This document shows positions 52,683 to 61,727 of a stretch of DNA of 64,000 nt, one piece after another. The position numbers and the translations under genes are program-made. Every line of letters begins with the position of its first letter. The stretch's first letter is position 1. Origin of the DNA: Brevundimonas sp. UBA5713 (GTDB lineage: Bacteria; Pseudomonadota; Alphaproteobacteria; Caulobacterales; Caulobacteraceae). The DNA lies in the NCBI RefSeq assembly GCF_002419815.1, contig NZ_DIGV01000028.1:26514-90513 (forward strand), read 5' to 3'. Below the pieces are notes generated by a model. That model did not search any database. It saw only the letters and a list, made by a program, of their open reading frames with translations, and was not told where the DNA came from.

Positions 52683-53753
52683 TTAGCCGGTTGGCTGTGA
52701 TTCCGGAACCGGTACTTCGGTCGGATTGGTCGCCGGGACCGACACCGTGATGGTGGGGCGGGGGCCAGCGAACTGGGAGGCGCACTGGGCCAGATCGCGC
52801 ACGATGTGGCGGCCGGTGCAGAACATGTCCTCATAGCTGGGCTTTGCAGCGGCCAGGCACTGATACAGCATCAGCTTGGACATATTCAGGCAGAACTCGT
52901 TGTTCTGTTCGGTCATCAGGGCGTCGGTATTGGCCTTGGCCTCGTCGCCTGCTGCACCTAGCGCGGCAAGGGCGGCGATGGCCAGCGAGTTGACTACGGC
53001 AGGCGTATAGGGTGCGCCGCGCTGGGCCGGAGAGACCTGAATACCGTTGCCGGAATGGGCCGCTGCAAACAGGCGGGCGCTGTCCTCGGCAGACGGCAGT
53101 CGCGGTACCGACAGGTTCTTGGCGACCTGCAGGCGGCCTTCGCGGTCGGCGACACTGGCAATGGCCCAGCGACGGCGCGGATCGTTGCGTTCCTGGATCG
53201 TATAGGCGTCTGCTTCTACGCCATCGGCGATGTAGGTCAGGGCATCCACATCACGAATCAGCGCGTTCACCATGACACCGGCGGCATAGTCCGCGCCCGG
53301 CAGGGTCGCGGCATAGGCCGGATCGGCGATAATGCGGGCCACCATCGTCTGGCGCTGGGCCGGATCAGAGGCGTATTGGCGCACACCGGCCACAAACTCC
53401 GGCGATTGCAGCGCCAGAATGGAGCCATAGGCGATCATGGCGCGGGACATCTGGGCTGCATCATAGGCAGCGCCCTTGCGCATTTCGGCCTGTATCTCTT
53501 CGGCGCTCTGGAAGCCGCCGGCCTTGATGGTGTTCAGGTCGCGAACAAAAGAGACATAGATAGAGGCAGCCTCGGCCACGCTCTGGTTCAGCGAAAGCTC
53601 GGGTGCAGGAGGCGGCGGCGCGGGCGGCGGAGCCTCCGGCTCAGGGGTGGCGCAGCTGGCAATCAGTGTGGCGGCAGCAATCGCTGCCACCGCAAGACCG
53701 CGACGTGCGCGCGGCACGCTCGACAGGGCCGGACGCAGTGTGACCATGGACAT
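52683..53753 (-). CDS. Hypothetical lipoprotein
   Basis: A 356-residue protein with signal ending in lipobox IASC near residue 34 and a Pro/Ala/Glu-rich linker (PEPEAPPPAPPPPAPE). The mature part is mostly helical, with VAEAASIYVSFVRDLNTI and later NEFCLNMSKLMLYQCLAAA and four C-terminal cysteines that could form disulfides. It matches no family I can name. It sits between prs and rplY, which are usually adjacent, so it looks like a lineage-specific insertion. Confidence 0.8.
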   Translation of the reverse strand: MSMVTLRPALSSVPRARRGLAVAAIAAATLIASCATPEPEAPPPAPPPPAPELSLNQSVAEAASIYVSFVRDLNTIKAGGFQSAEEIQAEMRKGAAYDAAQMSRAMIAYGSILALQSPEFVAGVRQYASDPAQRQTMVARIIADPAYAATLPGADYAAGVMVNALIRDVDALTYIADGVEADAYTIQERNDPRRRWAIASVADREGRLQVAKNLSVPRLPSAEDSARLFAAAHSGNGIQVSPAQRGAPYTPAVVNSLAIAALAALGAAGDEAKANTDALMTEQNNEFCLNMSKLMLYQCLAAAKPSYEDMFCTGRHIVRDLAQCASQFAGPRPTITVSVPATNPTEVPVPESQPTG

Positions 53754-53861
53754 CGGCGGGCTTCCCTTGACTTAAGACTGTTCCAAACGGGCGAGGGGGT
53801 CGCCCGATTGAGAGGGGGGATTAAAGCCGACTATTTCGTGCGAAAAATGGTTAGCCGAACA

Positions 53862-54794
53862 TTAATCGAAGAGCTTTGACACGGATTCTTCATTGGCGAT
53901 GCGACGGATCGCTTCACCAATCAGGGGCGCAACGCTGACGCGGCGGATTTTGTTGCACTCCAGCACAGCTTGCGGCTGTTCGATGGAATCCGTGATCACC
54001 AGTTCTTTAAGCGGACCGTTGGTGACGCGCTCGACGGCAGGGCCGGACAACACGCCGTGGCTGATATAGGCCGACACCTCGGTTGCGCCCTGTGCCATCA
54101 GGGCCTCGGCGGCGTTGACCAGCGTGCCACCGGAATCGACGATGTCATCGAACAGGATACAGCTGCGGCCTTCGACGTCGCCGATGATGTTCATCACTTC
54201 GGACTTGCCCGGTTCTGGACGACGTTTGTCGACGATGGCCAAATCGCAGTCGAGGCGTTTGGCCAGAGAGCGGGCGCGGACCACGCCGCCGACGTCGGGC
54301 GAGACGATCATCACCGAATCGCGCGGCTTGGTTTCCTTGATGTCCTGCGCCAGCACCGGCATGGCGACCAGATTGTCCGTGGGAATATCGAAGAAGCCCT
54401 GAATCTGGCCTGCGTGCAGGTCCATGGTCAGAACACGGTCGGCACCTGAGCGCTCGATAATGTTGGCGACCAGTTTGGCTGAGATCGGCGTGCGGCCGCC
54501 GGTCTTGCGGTCCTGACGGGCATAGCCGAAGTAGGGCATCACGCAGGTGACGCGTCGGGCCGATGCGCGGCGCAGAGCGTCAACCATGATGAGCATTTCC
54601 ATCAGGTTGTCGTTCGCCGGATAGCTGGTCGACTGAATCAGGAAAACGTCCTCGCCGCGGACGTTTTCCTCGATGACGGCAAATACCTCATTGTCCGCAA
54701 AGCGCTTGACCTGCGCCTTGGTGAGAGGTGCATCGAGGTGGTTGGCAATCGCTTGTGCCAACGTCCGGTTCGAATTGCCTGCCAGCAGCTTCAT
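53862..54794 (-). CDS. prs: Ribose-phosphate pyrophosphokinase
   Basis: A 310-residue PRPP synthetase. Visible segments are MKLLAGNSNRTLAQAIANHL, VMPYFGYARQDRKTGGRTPISAKL, TMDLHAGQIQGFFDIP with metal-binding His, VSPDVGGVVRARSLAKRL and the PRPP loop CILFDDIVDSGGTLVNA. All are complete and length is usual. It supplies PRPP for purine, pyrimidine, His, Trp and NAD synthesis. The 204-bp gap to bamD holds both divergent promoters, with no site I can name. Confidence 0.97.
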   Translation of the reverse strand: MKLLAGNSNRTLAQAIANHLDAPLTKAQVKRFADNEVFAVIEENVRGEDVFLIQSTSYPANDNLMEMLIMVDALRRASARRVTCVMPYFGYARQDRKTGGRTPISAKLVANIIERSGADRVLTMDLHAGQIQGFFDIPTDNLVAMPVLAQDIKETKPRDSVMIVSPDVGGVVRARSLAKRLDCDLAIVDKRRPEPGKSEVMNIIGDVEGRSCILFDDIVDSGGTLVNAAEALMAQGATEVSAYISHGVLSGPAVERVTNGPLKELVITDSIEQPQAVLECNKIRRVSVAPLIGEAIRRIANEESVSKLFD

Positions 54795-54998
54795 GACCGG
54801 TCATCCTTTCGCCGTCTTGGAACCAACAGTATGCGGCTCCGTGTTATGTTGCGCGCTGTCTAGGCCGCGAAATGACTCGCTTCAACCCGCGTTTCAGTGA
54901 TTTCCGCGCATTGGCATACGGATATGCCCTGTTATAGAGAACGATCAGGGCGAGCGCGCACGGGTGCGTTGCATGTCCGCCAGATTACGAGGTTGCTC

Positions 54999-55868
54999 TT
55001 GCCTGCACTCCAGTCCCGCTCCGGTTTGTTCCGCTCCGGCATGATGCTGATGGGGGTCGCAGCTGCGACTCTGACCCTGTCGGCCTGCGCTGGCAATAAG
55101 CCGCGCCAACGTCTGGCCTATGAAGAGCGTCCGGTCGAAGCCCTGTACAATACGGGCTATCAGCGTCTGGAAGCCCGCCGCTGGAATGATGCGGTGGACT
55201 ATTTCCAGGAGGTGGAACGTCAGCACCCGTATTCGGAATGGGCGCGCCGCGCCATTCTGATGCAGATCTACGCCTTCTATCAGAACAATGCCTATCAGGA
55301 CGCGAATGCGGCAGCTGACCGCTTCATCGCCCTGTTCCCGGGTAACCCCTCGGCGGCTTATGCCTTCTATATGAAGGCCATCTGCAACTTCGAGCAGATC
55401 GTGGATGTGGGCCGCGACCAAGGCTATGCCGAGGCCGCTCTGGCCGGTCTGCGCGATGTGGTGCGCCGCTATCCGAACTCGCCCTATGCCACGGACGCCC
55501 GCGTTAAGATCGACATGGTCAATGACCAGCTGGCCGGTAAGGAAATGGCCGTGGGCCGTTTCTATCAGCGTGCCAACCAGCCCATCGGTGCGGTGAACCG
55601 CTACAAGGCCGTGATCGAGAATCAGGAATTCCAGCGCACTTCCCACACGCCGGAAGCCCTGTACCGTCTGGTGGAAGTGAACCTGCAGCTGGGCCTGCGC
55701 GAGGAAGCGGTGCGCAATGCCGCTGTGCTGGGTCACAACTATCCGGGCAGCCCGTGGTACGCCGAGGCCTTTGCCTTGCTGACCGAAGAAGGCCAGCGCC
55801 CCGAAATCGAGCCGACCGGCAAGCGCGAGTCGTGGCTGCGCCGCATCATTCCGGGCGGTCGTGACTAA
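54999..55868 (+). CDS. bamD: Outer-membrane assembly lipoprotein BamD
   Basis: A TPR lipoprotein of the BAM complex. The frame is open from GTG 54897, but the lipobox LSAC lies near residue 57 of that version. Starting at TTG 54999, six bases after GAGG, gives 289 residues with a normal signal (LPALQSRSGLFRSGMMLMGVAAATLTLSAC) of about 30 residues, so I prefer it; ATG 54924 and ATG 55041 remain possible. TPR repeats begin with ALYNTGYQRLEARRWNDAVDYF and HPYSEWARRAILMQIYAFY. The next gene is recN, as in many alphaproteobacteria. Confidence 0.93.
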   Translation: MPALQSRSGLFRSGMMLMGVAAATLTLSACAGNKPRQRLAYEERPVEALYNTGYQRLEARRWNDAVDYFQEVERQHPYSEWARRAILMQIYAFYQNNAYQDANAAADRFIALFPGNPSAAYAFYMKAICNFEQIVDVGRDQGYAEAALAGLRDVVRRYPNSPYATDARVKIDMVNDQLAGKEMAVGRFYQRANQPIGAVNRYKAVIENQEFQRTSHTPEALYRLVEVNLQLGLREEAVRNAAVLGHNYPGSPWYAEAFALLTEEGQRPEIEPTGKRESWLRRIIPGGRD

Positions 55869-55966
55869 ATCCCATGCGTGACAGAGCGCAGTGGCGATAA
55901 AAGCCGCTGCGTTCTCGTTACGTTTCCGGCTAGGATCGTCTGGTCGAACACGAATCATAACGATCC

Positions 55967-57664
55967 ATGCTGACCAGTCTTTCCATCCGTGATGTGGTTC
56001 TCGTCGATGCTCTGGACCTTGAGGTCGAGCAGGGGCTGACGGTTCTGACCGGTGAAACCGGCGCGGGTAAGTCGATTATTCTGGATGCGCTGGGTTTGGC
56101 GCTGGGCGCACGCGGCGATGCCGGACTGGTGCGTCGCGGGGCCAAACAGGCGGTCGCGACGGCTGTGTTCGTCACGCCCGACGATCCCGAACTGATTTCT
56201 GCCATTGAAGAGCGCGGCTTCGAGGCCAAGGCGGGCGAGGAGTTGATCCTGCGCCGCATCCTCGGGGCCGATGGCCGCTCGCGTGCCTTTATCAATGATC
56301 AGCCCGCCGGTGTGACGGCGCTCAAGGATATCGGCTCGCGTCTGGTCGAGGTCCATGGCCAGCATGAGACCGTGGGCCTGCTGGACTGGCGCACCCATCG
56401 CGGGCTGCTGGATGCCTATGGCGGATTGCAACCGCAGTTGGCGGCGGTGGCCGAGGCGGCCAAGGCGCTGAAAGAGGCCGAGCAGAAACTGGCCGAACTT
56501 CAGGCCGAGGCGGCGGATGCCGCGTCCCGCGCCGAGGAAATCTCGCTCAATCTGGCCGAACTGGATGCTCTGGACCCCCGCGAGGACGAGGAAACCGAGC
56601 TGGCGGGCGAACGCGCCGTATTGGGCGCGGCTGAAAAGGCGCTGGCCGATCTGGCCGATGCACGCACGCAGCTGGGTGGCGACAAGCTGTCCCAACGTCT
56701 GGGCGCAGCCCTGCGCGCAGTCGAGCATGCCCGCACCCGCTCCGGTCAGGCCGGTATCGAGGGCGAGCATCCGGTCATCAAGGGCCTGTCCAATGCCGTC
56801 GATGCCATTGACCGCACCATGGTCGAGGCCGCCGAGGCGATTGCGGCGGTGGATGCTGCTGCTGACGCGTTTGATTTCGAGCCGGGCCGTCTGGACAAGG
56901 CCGAAGAGCGCCTGTTCGCCCTGCGGGCGGCGGCGCGCAAACTGCACACCACGGTTGATGCCCTGCCGTCTCTACGCATTCGTCTGCGCGAACAGTTGCG
57001 CCTGATCGAGGATGGCGAGGAAGCCCTGACTCAAGCCCGCCGCGAGGCGGCCTTGGCGGCGCAGGCCTATGACGAGGCGGCGCAGATGCTGAGCGATGCC
57101 CGCACGGCAGCGGCAGAGCGGCTTAAGACGGCGGTGCTGTCCGAACTGGGACCGCTCAAGCTGGAACGCGCCCAGTTCCGCGTGGCGCTGGAGCCGATTG
57201 AGAACCGTCGCGGACCCGAAGGTCGCGAGACGGTGCGTTTTCAGGTGGCCACCAATGTGGGCACCGATTTTGGCCCGCTGGACAGCGTAGCGTCCGGCGG
57301 GGAACTGGCACGCTTTGCTCTGGCGATGAAGGCCGCGCTGGCCAGCCGAGAAGACATTATCCAGCCGGTGATGATCTTCGACGAAGTGGATCAGGGCGTG
57401 GGCGGTGCTGTGGCCGAGGCGGTCGGGGGCCGACTGAAACGTCTGGCCCATGGCGCGCAGGTGCTGGTGGTCACGCACAGCCCGCAAGTCGCGGCCTGTG
57501 GCCATACGCACTGGAAGATCAGAAAGTCCGACAAGGACGGCATGACCACTTCGACCGTCGAGGCCTTGGGCGAGACCGCGCGTCTTGAAGAAATCGCCCG
57601 CATGTTGTCCGGCGCACAGGTGACCGATGAAGCCCGTGCGGCGGCGAAACGCCTGATCGGCTGA
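55967..57664 (+). CDS. recN: DNA repair protein RecN (SMC-like ATPase)
   Basis: A 565-residue double-strand-break repair ATPase. Walker A GETGAGKSIILDALG is at residues 28-42, the family segment LVEVHGQHETVGLLD near 128, a coiled-coil arm (many KEAEQKLAELQAEA repeats) between about 160 and 360, the signature SGGELARFALAMKAAL near 442 and Walker B VMIFDEVDQGVGG near 470. Length and motifs are normal. Confidence 0.97.
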   Translation: MLTSLSIRDVVLVDALDLEVEQGLTVLTGETGAGKSIILDALGLALGARGDAGLVRRGAKQAVATAVFVTPDDPELISAIEERGFEAKAGEELILRRILGADGRSRAFINDQPAGVTALKDIGSRLVEVHGQHETVGLLDWRTHRGLLDAYGGLQPQLAAVAEAAKALKEAEQKLAELQAEAADAASRAEEISLNLAELDALDPREDEETELAGERAVLGAAEKALADLADARTQLGGDKLSQRLGAALRAVEHARTRSGQAGIEGEHPVIKGLSNAVDAIDRTMVEAAEAIAAVDAAADAFDFEPGRLDKAEERLFALRAAARKLHTTVDALPSLRIRLREQLRLIEDGEEALTQARREAALAAQAYDEAAQMLSDARTAAAERLKTAVLSELGPLKLERAQFRVALEPIENRRGPEGRETVRFQVATNVGTDFGPLDSVASGGELARFALAMKAALASREDIIQPVMIFDEVDQGVGGAVAEAVGGRLKRLAHGAQVLVVTHSPQVAACGHTHWKIRKSDKDGMTTSTVEALGETARLEEIARMLSGAQVTDEARAAAKRLIG

Positions 57665-57719
57665 TCATACAACCTTGATCTGCCTTTACGCCGCCGCAGT
57701 CTGTGACTAGAGCGCGAGC

Positions 57720-58118
57720 ATGCCTTTGCACATGATCAAATTGGCCGTCGGCGTTCCGGATGTCGAATGGTTGGAAAAGCGCGCCGCGAAAGGCGCGCCT
57801 ATGGTTGTGCATACCCGTATGACGCCCAAGCGCGCGCCGGAAATGGAAGACGGCGGCTCTCTGTACTGGGTTGTTAAAGGCTCCATTGTCGCGCGCCAGC
57901 CGATCGTGGACATCTCCACCATCGGCGAGGGCAAGGCCAGCCGGTGCGAGGTGACCCTGGCTCCCGAAGTGGTGCGTGTGTCGCCCACGGTGCGGCGGGC
58001 CTTTCAGGGCTGGCGCTATCTGGAGCCCAAGGACGCGCCGGTCGATCTGGATGTCATCGACACCGGAGAGACCCCGCCCGAACTGGCCGCCATGCTGCGC
58101 GAACTGGGGGCGTGGTAA
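57720..58118 (+). CDS. DUF1489 family protein
   Basis: A 132-residue protein. LAVGVPDVEWLEKRAA, VVHTRMTPKRAPEME, GSLYWVVKGSIVARQPI and AFQGWRYLEPKDAPVDLD match DUF1489, a small alphaproteobacterial family of unknown function. It has no signal peptide, so it is cytosolic. It is usually found near recN/ligA-like or tRNA-related genes; here it follows recN. Confidence 0.9.
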   Translation: MPLHMIKLAVGVPDVEWLEKRAAKGAPMVVHTRMTPKRAPEMEDGGSLYWVVKGSIVARQPIVDISTIGEGKASRCEVTLAPEVVRVSPTVRRAFQGWRYLEPKDAPVDLDVIDTGETPPELAAMLRELGAW

Positions 58119-58155
58119 GGGCTGGATAGCCCGCCACTGACCCAAACCTATTTTT

Positions 58156-59556
58156 GTGGCCAAGCGTGCCTTGGCCGACGATCTCGATCTTGACGGAAAT
58201 CCGGCCGTGTTCAGTCCTGCACACAAACAAACTCTGAAAGACCTGATGGTTCTGGCGTGGCCGGTGGTGCTGGCGCGTATCGGCATCATGACCATGGGTC
58301 TGACCGACGCGATTGTGGTGGGCCACTATTCGTCGGAGGAACTGGCCTATCACTCGCTGGCGTGGGCGCCGTCGTCGGTGGTGCTGACCACGGCTGTGGG
58401 CCTGATGATGGGTGTGCAGGTGATGACCGCCCGCATGCGCGGGGAGGGCCGCTATGACGAAGTAGGGGCCGTGCTGCGCCGTGGCATGATCTATTCGCTG
58501 AAGATCGGCGTGGTGGCCATGATCCTGCTGGCCCTGATCGGGCCGCTCTTGCTGCCGCGACTAGGTTTTCAGGACGGTCTGGGCGAGGGCGCGGCCCTGC
58601 CTTTGATGGTGTTTGCCCTGTCCATGCCCGCCTATCTGATTTCGGTGGCCGCGCAGTTCTTCCTTGAAGGTCTGGGCAAGCCCAAGCCGGGCATGTGGGC
58701 GATGTGGATCGCCAATATCGTCAACATCGGCCTGAACCTGCTGCTGGTACCGGATATTCTGGGACTGGGCGTGCATGGGGCCGCCGCCTCGGCGTGGGCG
58801 ACCTTTGGCGCGCGTACAGCTCTGGCGATCTTCCTTGTGATCTACATCCTGCGTCAGCCCGAAGCGCGCGCATGGGGCCTGTTCCGCAAGCCCAAGCGTG
58901 ATCGTGCCATCGAGCAGGAGCAGATCAAGGTTGGTCTGGGGGCAGGGGCCTCCAACTTTATCGAGGTCGGTGCCTTTGCGGCCATGACCATCATTGCCGG
59001 TACCATCAGCGCACAGGCGACGGCGGGCTGGGCCATTGTGATCAACACCTCGGCTATCGTCTTCATGCTGCCCATGGGCCTGTCGTCGGCGACGGCGGTT
59101 CTGGTCGGCAAGGCCTATGGTGCGGGAGACCACGAGGGCGTCAAGCGCGCGGGCTGGATCGGCATGGGCGTGGTAGCGGCTCTCGCGACCCTTGTGGGCA
59201 TTGTGATCTGGCCGACCGCGCACCTGATCACTGGTGCCTACAGCAGCGATGCGGCGGTGTTGGCCATCGCGGCACCGGCGCTTGCGCTGGCGACCTTCTT
59301 CTTCGTGGCCGATGCCATTCAGGTGGTGGCTGCCCACGCCAACCGCTCGGCAGGCGATGTGGCCATGCCGACCGTGATGCACTTCATCTCCTATGGCTTG
59401 GTGATGATTCCGCTGGGCTGGTTCCTGGCCCAGACCATGGGCGTGAACGGGCTGGTTTGGTCGGTCGTGGTGGCCAGTCTGGTGTCCGGCGTGCTTCTGG
59501 GTGTGCGTTTCCACATCATTTCCAAGCGCGCCGCCCTCACTTCTCACCAAGCCTGA
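58156..59556 (+). CDS. MATE-family multidrug/Na+ efflux transporter
   Basis: A 466-residue transporter with twelve predicted helices in two six-helix halves. GTG 58156 is the start, without a clear Shine-Dalgarno. Family features include MVLAWPVVLARIGIMTMGLTDAIVVGHYSS near the N-terminus (given here in part), GLMMGVQVMTARMRGEG in the first half and the paired SSATAVLVGKAYGAGDHEGV motif in the second. It resembles NorM, exporting cationic drugs or flavonoid-type compounds in exchange for Na+ or H+. Substrate unknown. Confidence 0.93.
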   Translation: MAKRALADDLDLDGNPAVFSPAHKQTLKDLMVLAWPVVLARIGIMTMGLTDAIVVGHYSSEELAYHSLAWAPSSVVLTTAVGLMMGVQVMTARMRGEGRYDEVGAVLRRGMIYSLKIGVVAMILLALIGPLLLPRLGFQDGLGEGAALPLMVFALSMPAYLISVAAQFFLEGLGKPKPGMWAMWIANIVNIGLNLLLVPDILGLGVHGAAASAWATFGARTALAIFLVIYILRQPEARAWGLFRKPKRDRAIEQEQIKVGLGAGASNFIEVGAFAAMTIIAGTISAQATAGWAIVINTSAIVFMLPMGLSSATAVLVGKAYGAGDHEGVKRAGWIGMGVVAALATLVGIVIWPTAHLITGAYSSDAAVLAIAAPALALATFFFVADAIQVVAAHANRSAGDVAMPTVMHFISYGLVMIPLGWFLAQTMGVNGLVWSVVVASLVSGVLLGVRFHIISKRAALTSHQA

Positions 59557-59618
59557 GGGTGACGCCGCGCTAAAGCGGTTCTATATCCAACGCCTTCTCT
59601 CAAGTTCAGTGGACGATC

Positions 59619-61325
59619 ATGGCCCGTATCCTCATCACCTCGGCGCTGCCCTACATCAATGGCATCAAGCACCTTGGGAATCTGGCCGGGTCGATGTTGC
59701 CCGCAGACATCTGGGCGCGCTTCATGCGTGCACAGGGCCATGATGTGCTCTACATCTGCGCCACGGATGAACACGGCACGCCGGCCGAACTGGCCGCTGC
59801 GGCTGCCGGTCAGGACGTGCGCACCTATTGCGACGAACAGCACCTGATTCAGAAGAAGGCGGGCGAGGCGTTTGGCCTGAGCTTCGATTGGTTCGGCCGC
59901 TCGTCCAGCGACCAGAACCGCGCCCTGACCCAGCATTTCTGCGCCGCTCTGGAAAAGAACGGCCTGATCGAAGAGCGCGTGGATCGCATGATCTATTCGA
60001 TCGACGATGGCCGCTTCCTGCCGGACCGCTATGTCGAGGGTACCTGCCCGCACTGCAAGTTTGAAAAGGCGCGCGGTGACCAGTGCGACAACTGTGGCCG
60101 CCTGCTGGACCCGACCGACCTGATCAATCCGTATTCGTCGGTTTCGGGCAGCCGTAATCTGGAAGTGCGCGACACCCGCCACCTGTACCTGCTGCAAACC
60201 AAGGTCGAGCCGCAGATCCGCGAGTGGGTCAACAGCAAGACCGACTGGCAGCCGCTGGCCAAATCCATTGCCAACAAACACCTCGATGAAGGTCTGATCG
60301 ACCGTGGCATTACCCGCGATCTGTCGTGGGGCGTTCCGGTGGTCGGCGCTGACGGTGGTCCGCGCGAGGGCATGGAAGGCAAGGTCTTCTATGTGTGGTT
60401 CGACGCCCCCATCGAATACATTGCTGCGACGCAGGAATGGGCCGAGGCCAACGGCAAGACGTGGAAAGACTGGTGGCGTCTGGACGAGGGTGCTGAAGAT
60501 GTCCGCTATGTCCAGTTCATGGGCAAGGACAATGTGGCCTTCCACACTGTCAGCTTCCCCGCTACCATCATCGGCTCGGGCGAGCCGTGGAAGACCGTGG
60601 ACCAACTGAAAGCCTTCAACTGGCTAAACTGGTATGGCGGCAAGTTCTCGACCTCGATGAAGCGCGGCGTCTTTATGGATCAGGCGCTGGAGCTGCTGCC
60701 GGCCGACTACTGGCGCTGGTACCTGACCGCCTATGGTCCGGAACATTCGGACGCGGCCTTTACGTGGGAACAATTCCAAAGCGCGATCAACAAGGACCTG
60801 GCCGACGTGCTCGGCAATTTCGTGAACCGCATTGTGAAGTTCACGGAGTCCAAGTTCGACGGCGTTGTGCCGGAGGGCGGCCAAGCGGGCGAAGTCGAAG
60901 CCAAGCTGGAAGCGGATCTGCGTGCCGCTATCGCCGAGGCGACAGAGCACTATGAGGCGATGGAGTTCCGCAAAGCTGCCGCTTCTATCCGCGCCGCATG
61001 GGTGCTGGGTAACGAATACCTTCAGTTCGCCGCTCCGTGGACTGCGCTGAAGACGGACCGCGACCAAGCCGCTGTCGGCGTTCGCACCGGGCTGAACCTC
61101 GTGGCGCTGTTCGCCCGTCTGGCCGCTCCGGTGCTGACGGCCTCGGCGCCGAAGATCGCAGCTTCGGTCAATGCCACCGATCTGTCGTGGCCGAAGGCGG
61201 ACGAGGACTTCCTCAACGCCCTGCCGGTCGGTCACAAGGTCGAGGCCCAAGGCGTGCTGTTCAACAAGATCGATGACGCCATGGTGGCCGAATGGGCCGA
61301 GCGTTTTGGCGGCGCTGAAAACTAG
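59619..61325 (+). CDS. metG: Methionyl-tRNA synthetase
   Basis: A 568-residue class I synthetase. The HIGH-type motif reads YINGIKHLGNLAG near residue 12, zinc-knuckle cysteines are CPHCKFEKARGDQCDNCG at about 143-160, and the KMSKS loop is the FSTSMKRG variant near 343-350. The anticodon-binding helical domain follows. It lacks the C-terminal tRNA-binding extension of E. coli MetG, as usual in this class. A 13-base gap precedes the ATG after a weak GGACG. Confidence 0.95.
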   Translation: MARILITSALPYINGIKHLGNLAGSMLPADIWARFMRAQGHDVLYICATDEHGTPAELAAAAAGQDVRTYCDEQHLIQKKAGEAFGLSFDWFGRSSSDQNRALTQHFCAALEKNGLIEERVDRMIYSIDDGRFLPDRYVEGTCPHCKFEKARGDQCDNCGRLLDPTDLINPYSSVSGSRNLEVRDTRHLYLLQTKVEPQIREWVNSKTDWQPLAKSIANKHLDEGLIDRGITRDLSWGVPVVGADGGPREGMEGKVFYVWFDAPIEYIAATQEWAEANGKTWKDWWRLDEGAEDVRYVQFMGKDNVAFHTVSFPATIIGSGEPWKTVDQLKAFNWLNWYGGKFSTSMKRGVFMDQALELLPADYWRWYLTAYGPEHSDAAFTWEQFQSAINKDLADVLGNFVNRIVKFTESKFDGVVPEGGQAGEVEAKLEADLRAAIAEATEHYEAMEFRKAAASIRAAWVLGNEYLQFAAPWTALKTDRDQAAVGVRTGLNLVALFARLAAPVLTASAPKIAASVNATDLSWPKADEDFLNALPVGHKVEAQGVLFNKIDDAMVAEWAERFGGAEN

Positions 61326-61348
61326 GTCGCGGCCGGAAGCCCATATAA

Positions 61349-61385
61349 AAAGCCCCCGTAGAGCGATCTGCGGGGGCTTTGTTTT
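61349..61385. terminator. Bidirectional intrinsic terminator
   Basis: Arms AAAGCCCCCG and CGGGGGCTTT with a partly paired loop, then GTTTT. It separates metG from the convergent rhodanese gene. Confidence 0.88.
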
Positions 61386-61397
61386 AAGGCGATGCGA

Positions 61398-61727
61398 TCA
61401 ACCTTGAATGATTGGGTATCCGGCCTGATGCCAGGCCATGATGCCGCCAGCCAGATTGACGACCGGTTGGCCGTCCTTTGCGGTGTCGCCGACGAACTCG
61501 CAGACGCGGCCGCTGCGACCACCGGACTTGCACTGGACGATGACGGTCTTGTCCTTGGGCAGGTCCAGGGCTTCCCAGGCTTGGGGCATCTGGCTGAGAG
61601 GGGCGAGGGTGGTGCCTTCGATACGGGCTGCCTCCCATTCGTCCTGTTCGCGCACGTCGATCATGACGGCGTCGCCTGCCTCAAGCAGGGCCTTGGCTTC
61701 TTCAACGGTGATGGCGTTTACGCTCAT
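61398..61727 (-). CDS. Rhodanese-like sulfurtransferase
   Basis: A single-domain 109-residue rhodanese. DVREQDEWEAARIEGTTLAPL is the CH2-like segment, and the active-site loop VQCKSGGRSGR has Cys66, so persulfide transfer is likely. No signal peptide. Its start overlaps the TerC-family stop by 4 bp (ATGA), indicating translational coupling. Sulfur or thiosulfate substrate is not determined. Confidence 0.9.
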   Translation of the reverse strand: MSVNAITVEEAKALLEAGDAVMIDVREQDEWEAARIEGTTLAPLSQMPQAWEALDLPKDKTVIVQCKSGGRSGRVCEFVGDTAKDGQPVVNLAGGIMAWHQAGYPIIQG

